Below, in pieces: positions 1 through 5,895 of a stretch of 15,161 bases of DNA. The stretch spans positions 1 through 15,161 of the forward strand of contig CAMVPJ010000025.1 of assembly GCA_947169395.1 (NCBI GenBank). Reading direction: 5' to 3'. The number at the start of each line of letters is the position of its first letter. The first letter of the stretch is position 1. Position numbers and translations under genes: made by a program. The DNA comes from an uncultured Caryophanales bacterium. GTDB lineage: Bacteria; Bacillota_I; Bacilli_A; RF39; UBA660. Below the pieces are notes generated by a model that was given only the letters and a program-made list of their open reading frames with translations, ran no database searches and was not told the DNA's origin.

Positions 1-55
1 AAATTCCCGTTAATGTTTAGATTTTTTTAAGACATTTTCAAAAACTATTGACAGT

Positions 56-84
56 TTGACAAAAATGTTACCATATAGTATTAT
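56..84 (+). promoter_or_regulatory. Near-consensus vegetative promoter
   Basis: A perfect TTGACA (56-61) is separated by 17 nt from TATTAT (79-84), the best match to a SigA-type promoter in the window. A second TTGACA lies at 48-53, 8 nt upstream, but its best -10 (TATAGT, 74-79) would need a 20-nt spacer. Expected transcript start is near 91, shortly before the AAGGAG ribosome binding site of the gene at 115. Confidence 0.75.
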
Positions 85-114
85 ATTTACTGTTTTGAAG
101 GAGTAATGTATTTT

Positions 115-501
115 ATGGATAAAAATATTCAAGAAGGAAATTTATTAGTAATGCAAGAGTTATATGAAGCATATACTTATTTCTATATGGGAAATAAGGG
201 AGTAGGATTACTTGCAAATAATGATAATCATGCTAAAAAACATTATGTAAAGCAGGATTTAGGTCATAAGTTTATGTATAACTGTAAGAATTATGGAATT
301 AAGTTTAAACAAGTGTTTGATTTGGTATTTGAGATTGAAGTAATTAGATATATTATAGATAAGAATAGTAATGAAGTAGTTAATGCAAGACTTGGTTTTA
401 CATATGATTATATGAATGATAAGTTAGTTGATTATAACTATTTATATACACCTTATTCTACCTTACCAAATAAAGAAAATGTAAAAGTTTTATTTAAGTA
501 A
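115..501 (+). CDS. Unrecognised 128-residue protein
   Basis: I do not recognise this family. The frame is open from ATG 106, but AAGGAG (98-103) lies only 2 nt before that ATG and 11 nt before the in-frame ATG at 115, so 115 is the more plausible start. The product is 128 residues, rich in Tyr, Asn, Asp and Lys, with no signal peptide, no hydrophobic segment and only one Cys, so it is probably a small cytoplasmic protein. The C-terminal half has alternating Tyr-rich stretches (around YDYMNDKLVDYNYLYTPY) that suggest beta structure. It stands alone between its own strong promoter and a terminator that overlaps its TAA stop. Base composition and codon use look like the neighbours. No function is proposed. 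Confidence 0.6.
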   Translation: MDKNIQEGNLLVMQELYEAYTYFYMGNKGVGLLANNDNHAKKHYVKQDLGHKFMYNCKNYGIKFKQVFDLVFEIEVIRYIIDKNSNEVVNARLGFTYDYMNDKLVDYNYLYTPYSTLPNKENVKVLFK

Positions 502-520
502 TACTAATGTATTGCTTTTT
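496..520 (+). terminator. Rho-independent terminator after the first gene
   Basis: A 9-bp stem (AAGTAATAC 496-504 with GTATTGCTT 509-517, one G-U pair) closes a TAAT loop and runs into a T tract ending at 520. The left arm contains the stop codon (499-501). The right arm contains TTGCTT (512-517), which also serves as the best -35 for ffh. Confidence 0.6.
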
Positions 521-541
521 ATTTGTAATTTTTTGTATAAT
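512..541 (+). promoter_or_regulatory. Putative ffh promoter
   Basis: TTGCTT (512-517), 18 nt, then a perfect TATAAT (536-541). The predicted transcript start is about 548, leaving a leader of only about 9 nt before the ATG at 557. The -35 lies inside the preceding terminator. Confidence 0.55.
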
Positions 542-547
542 GAATAT

Positions 548-553
548 GGTGAT
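548..553 (+). promoter_or_regulatory. GGTGAT ribosome binding site of ffh
   Basis: GGTGAT sits 3 nt before ATG 557 and can pair with the AUCACC part of the usual 16S rRNA 3' end (GGAUCACCUCC). This selects 557 over the upstream in-frame start at 512, which lies inside the terminator and promoter. Confidence 0.6.
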
Positions 554-556
554 TTT

Positions 557-1861
557 ATGTTTGAAAATTTATCAGATAGACTGCAGAGTGCGGTTAATAA
601 GATTAAAGGTTATGGGAAAATTACAGAAGACAATATTAGTGAAGTAACACGTGAGATTAGACTTGCTTTGCTCGAGGCTGACGTTAACTATCGTGTAGTT
701 AAAGAGTTTATCGCAACAGTAAAAGAAAAAGCACTCGGTGAAGAAGTTAAGAAGAGTTTAAAACCAGGTGAAGTATTTGTAAAAATAGTCCATGATGAAC
801 TTGTAGAATTATTAGGTGGAGAAAAGGAAGAGTTATATACTAAAGGTAATCCATCAATTTTAATGATGGTAGGTCTTCAAGGTAGTGGTAAAACTACAAC
901 TATTGGTAAGATTGCTTTATTACTTCGTAAGAAATATAAGAAAAAGCCATTACTTGTTGCATGTGATGTGTATCGTCCTGCTGCTATTGATCAGTTAAAG
1001 CAAATTGGTCGTGAATTAAATATTGAAGTATATGATGAAGGTGCTTCTAATCCAGTTGAAATTAGTAAGAATGCATTAAAGTACGCAAAAGAAAATAAGT
1101 TTGACTATGTATTAATTGATACAGCAGGTAGACTTCATATTGATGAACAACTAATGGATGAGTTAAATAACATTAATAGTGAGGTCTCTCCTAATGAGAT
1201 ATTACTTGTAATAGATAGTATGACTGGACAAGATGCTGTTAATGTAATTGAAGGATTTAATAATAAGTTACCACTTACTGGTGCGGTTTTAACAAAACTT
1301 GATGGAGATACTAAAGGTGGAGCAGCTCTATCTATTCGTCATTTAACTAGTGTTCCAATAAAGTTTGTTGGTGTATCTGAGAAGATGGACGGTCTAGATG
1401 AGTTTTATCCTGATAGAATGGCTAGCCGAATTCTAGGTATGGGTGATTTAATGAGTATGGTTGAAAAAGTAGAGGCAACCATAGATAAAGATGAAGCCGA
1501 ACGTACTGCTAAAAGAATGGAACAAGGTAAGTTTGATTTAGAAGATTTTTTATCAACGTTTAAACAAATTAGAAAGATGGGACCACTTGAAGGATTATTA
1601 AAACTGATTCCTGGTATACCTAAGGAACTAAAAAAAGTTAAAATTGACCCTAAAGACATGGCACATATTGAAGCAATAATACTTTCTATGACACCTTATG
1701 AAAGAAGACATCCTGAATGTATTAAAAATTCAAGAAAACTTAGAATTTCTAAAGGGTGTGCGAGAAGTGTAGAAGAAATTAATCGTTTGTTAAAACAATT
1801 TGAACAGATGAAAACAATGATGAAAAAAATGAAAAATGGTAATTTTAAGATGCCATTTTAG
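557..1861 (+). CDS. ffh: Signal recognition particle GTPase Ffh
   Basis: Ffh binds the SRP RNA and signal sequences emerging from ribosomes, and with FtsY delivers nascent membrane proteins to the Sec translocon. The product is 434 residues, close to the usual length. The N domain spans about 1-85. The G domain follows with P-loop GLQGSGKTTT (106-115), DVYRPAA (137-143), DTAGRL (188-193), TKLDGDTKGG (246-255) and the DRMASRILGMGD segment (286-297). The Met-rich M domain (about 305-434) has the RNA-binding helix-turn-helix NSRKLRISKGCARSVEEINR (391-410) and a Met/Lys-rich tail. The usual Gly-Ser/Cys-Gly of that motif reads Gly-Cys401-Ala402. Residues encoded upstream of 557 do not resemble Ffh and overlap the promoter, so 557 is the start. 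The TAG stop is followed at 8 nt by tdk, implying co-transcription. I see no SRP RNA gene in the window. Confidence 0.97.
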   Translation: MFENLSDRLQSAVNKIKGYGKITEDNISEVTREIRLALLEADVNYRVVKEFIATVKEKALGEEVKKSLKPGEVFVKIVHDELVELLGGEKEELYTKGNPSILMMVGLQGSGKTTTIGKIALLLRKKYKKKPLLVACDVYRPAAIDQLKQIGRELNIEVYDEGASNPVEISKNALKYAKENKFDYVLIDTAGRLHIDEQLMDELNNINSEVSPNEILLVIDSMTGQDAVNVIEGFNNKLPLTGAVLTKLDGDTKGGAALSIRHLTSVPIKFVGVSEKMDGLDEFYPDRMASRILGMGDLMSMVEKVEATIDKDEAERTAKRMEQGKFDLEDFLSTFKQIRKMGPLEGLLKLIPGIPKELKKVKIDPKDMAHIEAIILSMTPYERRHPECIKNSRKLRISKGCARSVEEINRLLKQFEQMKTMMKKMKNGNFKMPF

Positions 1862-1869
1862 GAGGATAT

Positions 1870-2469
1870 ATGGCAAAATTAAATTTAAAATATGCAACTA
1901 TGAATAGTGGAAAAAGTATTGATCTTATGCGTACTGCTCATAATTATGAAGAAAATGGATATCGTGTTTTTGTATTAAAGCCAAAATGCGATACTAAGGG
2001 TGGAGAATACTTAGATTCTAGAATTGGATTAAATAGAAGAGTAGATTTACTTATAGATGATAATACTAATATAATTAAAGAGATTAGAAATAGATATACT
2101 GGAAATCTAAAATGTGTATTGGTTGATGAAGCAGAGTTTTTATCACCTAAGATAATTGATGATTTATTCTTACTTTCTAAAGTAATAGATATTCCAGTAA
2201 TTTGTTATTCTCTTCGTACTAATTTTAAAATGGAAGGCTTTCCGGGAGCAATTAGATTACTTGAAATTGCTGAAAATATTGAAGAGTTAAAAACATTATG
2301 CAATTGTGGATCTACTGCTAGATTTGCTGGACGTAAAGTTAATGGTGAGTATACTTTAAAAGGGGAAGATATACTTATTGATGGTGCGAGTGATAATGTA
2401 GAATATGTTCCGTTATGCGGAGATTGTTATTTAAAGAAAGTAAAGAAAATAGACTATAGAAGATTTTAA
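1870..2469 (+). CDS. tdk: Thymidine kinase (type II)
   Basis: Phosphorylates thymidine to dTMP with ATP, the thymidine salvage step in the cytoplasm. The product is 199 residues, full length for the E. coli-like type II family. P-loop: ATMNSGKS (9-16). SRIGL (50-54) matches the E. coli-type enzyme. The catalytic-base motif reads DEAEFL (86-91), with E87 as expected base; family members usually have Gln where E89 stands. YSLRTNF (113-119) followed by EGFPGAIRLLEIAENIEELK is the thymidine-binding lasso region (YGLRTDF in relatives). Cys144, Cys146, Cys183 and Cys186 form the structural zinc site. AGGAGG at the ffh stop, a few nt before the ATG, is the ribosome binding site, so the gene is translated from the ffh transcript. 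No function links the two; they simply share an operon. The stop is TAA. Confidence 0.95.
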   Translation: MAKLNLKYATMNSGKSIDLMRTAHNYEENGYRVFVLKPKCDTKGGEYLDSRIGLNRRVDLLIDDNTNIIKEIRNRYTGNLKCVLVDEAEFLSPKIIDDLFLLSKVIDIPVICYSLRTNFKMEGFPGAIRLLEIAENIEELKTLCNCGSTARFAGRKVNGEYTLKGEDILIDGASDNVEYVPLCGDCYLKKVKKIDYRRF

Positions 2470-2479
2470 AAATAGTTTC

Positions 2480-2508
2480 TTGTAATTTTCGACTTATTAT
2501 GATAATAT
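2480..2508 (+). promoter_or_regulatory. Weak candidate promoter for the 2545 gene
   Basis: TTGTAA (2480-2485), 17 nt, TAATAT (2503-2508), each 4 of 6 to consensus. Other AT-rich registers (TATTAT 2506-2511) are possible. The 75-nt gap after tdk has no clear terminator, so read-through is equally possible. Confidence 0.3.
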
Positions 2509-2544
2509 TATATCAGAGATTATTTTATAGAATAGAGGGTAATT

Positions 2545-3474
2545 ATGAATAGTGTTGAATTAACTGATTTTTGTGAACTTATGCTTACAGGAGATATGAG
2601 ATATCTACGTTTTGTAGATAAAAATTCTAATAAATTATATTTAGTTGAATACTATACTAATGTTCCTTTAGAAGTTACTATAGATAATTTATCTAAATTA
2701 AATACTATTGATGAGATTAAAAATTACTTTAAGGATGCATATATATTTGAATTTATTGAAACTCATGATTTAAAACACCATCTAAATACTATTAAAGAGA
2801 TGACACCAGATGAAAAAAAGATGTTAACTTTAATAGTTAAAGAGATTAAAAGTTTAAATATTAGTTATATAAATTTTGCTAACTTTTTTGTTGAGACACA
2901 AGATAGAAAACTATATTATGCTAAAATAAAGAAGAATGGGGAAGTAATTTTAAAAAATCTTAAAATAGATATGGTTATTAGACCTGCGGATATTGATGTA
3001 ATAATTCGTGATATAAATGCTTATGGTGCATTTAAGTATCGTAACGTAACTATAAAGTATGAAGATATTAAACCATATATAGAAAATCCGCTTTTAAGTT
3101 CTAGTGAGGAACTTAGTTGGGTAATTTCTAAGGTAAGAGAATATGAATCTTCAAGAAGAGTACAAGAAAAGATAAAAGAGAAAAAAACAGAAGAAAAAGC
3201 TATTGCAGAAAAGAAGGAAATTCAAAAACCTTTAACTATTGAAAAAACAGAGTCTATAGAAACTAAGCCATTAGATAAATTAAAAGACTTAAGTAATGTA
3301 TCTGAAAATAGTTTGAATACTAGTTACGAAAATAAAGAAGGTAGTGTTAAGAAAAAGAAGAAAGCTAAGAAGGAATCTAAGTTTAAAGGTTCTTTAATGA
3401 TGTATTGCTTGATAGGTTTTACTGCTGGTGTATTACTTGCTGCAATTACAATAGTTATAGGTAGTTTTATATAG
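2545..3474 (+). CDS. Unrecognised protein with C-terminal membrane anchor
   Basis: A 309-residue protein I cannot assign. Residues 1-200 look like a folded cytoplasmic domain of mixed alpha/beta character (Tyr, Phe and Ile rich, no Cys motif). Residues 200-280 are a charged, low-complexity Lys/Glu linker ending in a Lys cluster (about 269-281). Residues 284-309 are one hydrophobic segment (MMYCLIGFTAGVLLAAITIV) ending four residues before the C terminus. With no N-terminal signal this is a tail-anchored topology: the N-terminal domain should face the cytoplasm with the Lys cluster at the inner membrane surface. The start ATG 2545 has GAGGGT (2535-2540) 4 nt upstream. It is separated from tdk by 75 nt and ends in TAG. 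The linker resembles those of membrane-tethered regulatory proteins, but no function can be claimed. Confidence 0.8.
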   Translation: MNSVELTDFCELMLTGDMRYLRFVDKNSNKLYLVEYYTNVPLEVTIDNLSKLNTIDEIKNYFKDAYIFEFIETHDLKHHLNTIKEMTPDEKKMLTLIVKEIKSLNISYINFANFFVETQDRKLYYAKIKKNGEVILKNLKIDMVIRPADIDVIIRDINAYGAFKYRNVTIKYEDIKPYIENPLLSSSEELSWVISKVREYESSRRVQEKIKEKKTEEKAIAEKKEIQKPLTIEKTESIETKPLDKLKDLSNVSENSLNTSYENKEGSVKKKKKAKKESKFKGSLMMYCLIGFTAGVLLAAITIVIGSFI

Positions 3475-3533
3475 TTTCACCTAATTTACACTTTTAATTC
3501 ATAATAAATACACATACATTTAATATACTTAAT

Positions 3534-3553
3534 TTGTTTGTGATAACAAACAA
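3534..3553. repeat. 8-bp inverted repeat
   Basis: TTGTTTGT (3534-3541) and ACAAACAA (3546-3553) are perfect reverse complements around GATA. It could be an RNA hairpin in a 3' region or small RNA, or a dimeric repressor site. No -10/-35 pair clearly overlaps it, so an operator role is unproven. Confidence 0.55.
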
Positions 3554-3570
3554 GAAAACACTCCTTACTC

Positions 3571-3594
3571 AAGAATCCCTAGATGGGATTTTTT
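3571..3594 (+). terminator. Rho-independent terminator
   Basis: AAGAATCCC (3571-3579) pairs with GGGATTTTT (3585-3593), one G-U included, around a 5-nt loop, with T residues running to 3594. It probably ends the transcript of the 2545 gene, or a short RNA from the gap. Confidence 0.65.
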
Positions 3595-3654
3595 GTTATG
3601 AAAGTAATGAACTATGATTTTACTTGAAAGAATTATAATACTTAACATTAATTA

Positions 3655-3683
3655 TTGCCAAATGAATATATTTATAGTAAAAT
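3655..3683 (+). promoter_or_regulatory. Promoter of yneF
   Basis: TTGCCA (3655-3660), 17 nt, TAAAAT (3678-3683), each 5 of 6 to consensus. The predicted start near 3690 leaves a leader of about 17 nt carrying AAAGGA before ATG 3707. Confidence 0.65.
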
Positions 3684-3706
3684 TAATATACGAAAGGAAT
3701 GATTAG

Positions 3707-3916
3707 ATGTTATTAGATATATTACAAATATTAGGGGGATTAGTTGTTGGTGCGATTATTGGTTTTCTAATTGCTAGAAGTTATATGAAGAAATTTATTA
3801 AGAAGAATCCTCCAATTAATGAAGGTATGATTAAAGCTATGATGATGCAGATGGGTAGAACTCCATCAAAGAAACAAGTTAATCAGATGATGAAATCTAT
3901 GGAAAAGTATATGTAA
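3707..3916 (+). CDS. yneF: YneF-family (UPF0154) small membrane protein
   Basis: A 69-residue protein matching the UPF0154/YneF family of Firmicutes and Mollicutes, whose function is unknown. An N-terminal membrane segment (about 3-23, [17 protein letters not shown]) is followed by a positively charged stretch ([13 protein letters not shown], 24-36) and a cytoplasmic tail with the family signature: [18 protein letters not shown] (34-51), then [13 protein letters not shown]. Length is typical. AAAGGA about 8 nt before ATG 3707 supports the start. It has its own promoter and is followed at once by a terminator, so it is probably transcribed alone. The many Met residues in the tail are normal for the family. 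Confidence 0.92.
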   Translation: MLLDILQILGGLVVGAIIGFLIARSYMKKFIKKNPPINEGMIKAMMMQMGRTPSKKQVNQMMKSMEKYM

Positions 3917-3918
3917 AT

Positions 3919-3942
3919 GGTACATTAAATTGTATCTTTTTT
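3919..3942 (+). terminator. Terminator after yneF
   Basis: GGTACA (3919-3924) pairs with TGTATC (3931-3936), one G-U, around a 6-nt loop, followed by six T. The right arm is also part of a competing hairpin at 3928-3951. Confidence 0.55.
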
Positions 3943-3951
3943 CATACAATT
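3928..3951. repeat. 8-bp inverted repeat before the C26 gene
   Basis: AATTGTAT (3928-3935) and ATACAATT (3944-3951) are perfect reverse complements around a T-rich 8-nt loop. The hairpin ends 4 nt before ATG 3956 and cannot form together with the yneF terminator because both use 3931-3935. Confidence 0.55.
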
Positions 3952-3955
3952 AAGT

Positions 3956-4537
3956 ATGATAGGTATTATATTAAATGATGGTGTTAGTAGTGAGGGTAAT
4001 AGTATTAATTATGTATATTCGTGCTTTTTTAAACTAGGTTATGATTACTTACTTATACCTTTAACTAACATAGATGATATTAAAAGAAAGATTGATAAGT
4101 GTAAAGGGATTATCATGCAGGGTGGTGATGATTATAAGGATATTCACTTAAGTATTATTAAATATATTCATGATTTAGATATTCCTTTGCTTGCAATATG
4201 TATGAGTATGCAAGCCTTAGGGGTGTTATTTAATGGTAAACTAAAAAGAATTGATAATCATAAAGATAAGAAAGAGTATTCACATTATGTAGATATAAAA
4301 AAGAATACATTACTTTATAAAATAATAGGTAAGACTAAAATACAAGTTAATTCATCACATAAGGAATGTTTAGAATATACTGATTTAGATATATCTGCTT
4401 ACAGTAATTGTATTGAGGCAATCGAAGATAGTAGTCGTAAGTTTTTCTTAGGAGTTCAGTGGCACCCAGAAAAGATGATTGAATATGATAAAGTAGAAAG
4501 AAGTATATTTGATTATTTCTATGAATCATGTAAATAG
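3956..4537 (+). CDS. Class-I glutamine amidotransferase-like hydrolase (peptidase C26)
   Basis: Residues 1-193 form one class-I glutamine amidotransferase fold, most like the gamma-glutamyl-GABA hydrolase (PuuD, peptidase C26) group, which cleaves gamma-glutamyl amide bonds. Visible motifs: MQGGDD (54-59); the nucleophile elbow AICMSMQALG (80-89) with Cys82, where relatives usually read GICRGxQ; NSSHKE (132-137), matching the usual NSxHHQ; and the catalytic dyad in GVQWHPE (166-172), His170 and Glu172. At 193 residues it is shorter than typical PuuD (about 240-250). No ribosome binding site precedes ATG 3956. The ribosome binding site of murF follows its TAG stop immediately, so the two are co-transcribed. 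That suggests a substrate in wall-precursor metabolism, where D-Glu is gamma-linked, but this is inference. It is not a GatD/CobQ-type partner of MurT. Confidence 0.85.
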   Translation: MIGIILNDGVSSEGNSINYVYSCFFKLGYDYLLIPLTNIDDIKRKIDKCKGIIMQGGDDYKDIHLSIIKYIHDLDIPLLAICMSMQALGVLFNGKLKRIDNHKDKKEYSHYVDIKKNTLLYKIIGKTKIQVNSSHKECLEYTDLDISAYSNCIEAIEDSSRKFFLGVQWHPEKMIEYDKVERSIFDYFYESCK

Positions 4538-4542
4538 AGGTG
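4537..4542 (+). promoter_or_regulatory. Ribosome binding site deciding the murF start
   Basis: GAGGTG overlaps the last base of the upstream stop and ends 3 nt before ATG 4546. The in-frame GTG at 4540 lies inside this site, so ATG 4546 is chosen. Confidence 0.65.
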
Positions 4543-4545
4543 TGT

Positions 4546-5832
4546 ATGAATTTAGATGAGATTATAAGTGTTACTAAAGGTAAACTTATTAATAAATATA
4601 AGAATGTAGTTGTTAATAGTTTTAAAACTGATACAAGAATAATTAATAAAGAAGATGCTTTTATAGCTTTAAAGGGTAATAATTATGATGGTAATATCTT
4701 TATTAATGATAATCTAAAGTGTAAGCTAGTTATTACTGATAAAGATATTAAATTAAAGAATATTCCTGTTATAAAAGTAGATGATACTTACGATACATTA
4801 TACTATTTAACAAAATATAAATTAAGTAAATATAATATACCAGTTATTGGAATAACTGGATCTAATGGTAAGACTACCTTAAAAGAGTTAATATATAATA
4901 TATTAAGTACTAAATATAATGTACTTAAAAATGATGGTAATAAGAATAATATAATTGGTGTATTTCAAACTATTAATAACTTAGATAGTAAGCATGAGAT
5001 AGTTCTATTAGAACTTGGTATGAATCATAAAGGAGAGTTAGAAAGATTATCTAATATGATTAAACCAAGTTGTGCGGTTATTACTAATATAGGTTCATCT
5101 CATATAGGTAACCTAGGTAGTAGAAAGAATATATTTAAAGCTAAGATGGAAATTACTAGTGGACTGGATGGAACTTTAATAGTTAATGGAGATAATAAGT
5201 ATTTAAAGAGGACTAATGGATATAAATGTGGAGTTAACTATACTAATGATTTAATTGCTTATAACATTAATACATATGATAATTACCTAACATTTAATAT
5301 AAGTACTCGTAAAGAGTATTTAGTTAAATTTAATACTAATGCAGTAGAGTATATTCCAATGATACTAGAAAGTATTAAAGTAGGTTTAATGTATAATATA
5401 GATATTAATAATATTATTAAATGTATTGAATCTTATAAACCTTATAGTAAAAGATTAAATGAGATTAAACTAGATAATTATACTGTAATAGATGATAGTT
5501 ATAATGCATCTTATGAGTCTATGAAATGTGGACTTAATGTATTAAGTAAATATAAAGGTAATAAGATAATTATACTAGGTGATATGTTAGAACTAGGTAA
5601 ATATAGTATTAAGTATCATAAGAAGTTAAATAAAGTATTAAATAAAATAGATAATAAGATAGTACTTACAGTAGGGGAGTATACTAAATATATTAAAGGA
5701 ATGCACTTTGATAGTAATAAAGATATTATTAATTACTTAGATAATCTTGATATTACTAATACTACTATATTTGTCAAGGGATCTAATAGTATGAAACTAA
5801 GTGAGATAGTTGATTATTTGATTTGCAATTAA
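4546..5832 (+). CDS. murF: MurF, UDP-MurNAc-tripeptide--D-Ala-D-Ala ligase
   Basis: Adds D-Ala-D-Ala to the UDP-MurNAc-tripeptide using ATP, the last cytoplasmic step of the muropeptide. The product is 428 residues, normal length. The N-terminal substrate domain (about 1-85) has the TDTR..NKEDAFIALKG pattern (28-44). The ATPase core has P-loop GITGSNGKTT (102-111), NKNNIIG (132-138), LLELGMNHKGE (154-164), TNIGSSHIGNLGS (180-192) and KAKMEI (198-203), with Lys200 the expected carbamylated lysine. The C-terminal domain has VIDDSYNASYESM (314-326), GDMLELG (345-351) and VKGSNSMK (410-417). All key motifs are present, so the organism should make a wall or descend recently from one that did. It shares a transcript with the C26 gene upstream and ends in a terminator overlapping its stop. 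Its codon use is among the most A/T-biased here. Confidence 0.95.
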   Translation: MNLDEIISVTKGKLINKYKNVVVNSFKTDTRIINKEDAFIALKGNNYDGNIFINDNLKCKLVITDKDIKLKNIPVIKVDDTYDTLYYLTKYKLSKYNIPVIGITGSNGKTTLKELIYNILSTKYNVLKNDGNKNNIIGVFQTINNLDSKHEIVLLELGMNHKGELERLSNMIKPSCAVITNIGSSHIGNLGSRKNIFKAKMEITSGLDGTLIVNGDNKYLKRTNGYKCGVNYTNDLIAYNINTYDNYLTFNISTRKEYLVKFNTNAVEYIPMILESIKVGLMYNIDINNIIKCIESYKPYSKRLNEIKLDNYTVIDDSYNASYESMKCGLNVLSKYKGNKIIILGDMLELGKYSIKYHKKLNKVLNKIDNKIVLTVGEYTKYIKGMHFDSNKDIINYLDNLDITNTTIFVKGSNSMKLSEIVDYLICN

Positions 5833-5853
5833 TAATTTTTAATTGCTTTTTTT
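5825..5853 (+). terminator. Strong terminator overlapping the murF stop
   Basis: GCAATTAA (5825-5832, including the TAA stop) pairs perfectly with TTAATTGC (5839-5846) around a 6-nt loop, followed by seven T (5847-5853). The right arm and T tract contain the -35 of xpk. Confidence 0.85.
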
Positions 5854-5871
5854 ATGTATTAATGATATTAT
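5843..5871 (+). promoter_or_regulatory. Promoter of the xpk operon
   Basis: TTGCTT (5843-5848), 17 nt, TATTAT (5866-5871). The -35 lies within the murF terminator. The predicted start is near 5878, giving a leader of about 18 nt with AGTGAT (5888-5893) 2 nt before ATG 5896. Confidence 0.55.
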
Positions 5872-5895
5872 TATTTACAGATAGGATAGTGATTT

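Larger units (their letters stand above)
3475..3654 (+). other. Intergenic stretch before yneF
   Basis: No convincing gene lies here. It holds a 20-bp palindrome (3534-3553) and a terminator hairpin (3571-3594), the latter about 100 nt after the upstream stop. A tiny ATG frame directly after the terminator (from about 3599) has no ribosome binding site and is not called. No SRP RNA, tRNA or known riboswitch consensus is visible. Confidence 0.5.

Noticed and set aside
1..47. Tail of an upstream gene at the window edge
   Set aside because: No frame with coding character reaches the edge; the stretch is AT-rich non-coding sequence before the first promoter.
512..556. 15-residue N-terminal extension of Ffh
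   Set aside because: It starts inside the terminator and would cross the promoter, lacks a ribosome binding site, and does not resemble any Ffh; ATG 557 has GGTGAT and the expected MFENLSDRLQ start.
1405..1659. Open frame on the minus strand inside ffh
   Set aside because: It mirrors the coding frame of ffh, has no ribosome binding site or promoter, and its translation is a typical antisense low-complexity product. The same holds for minus-strand frames inside 4347-4529, 7655-7864, 13578-13760 and 14708-14905.
3475..3706. SRP RNA, tRNA or known riboswitch in the gap
   Set aside because: No GGAA-tetraloop/apical SRP motif, no clover-leaf and no recognisable riboswitch core; only a simple hairpin and a terminator.
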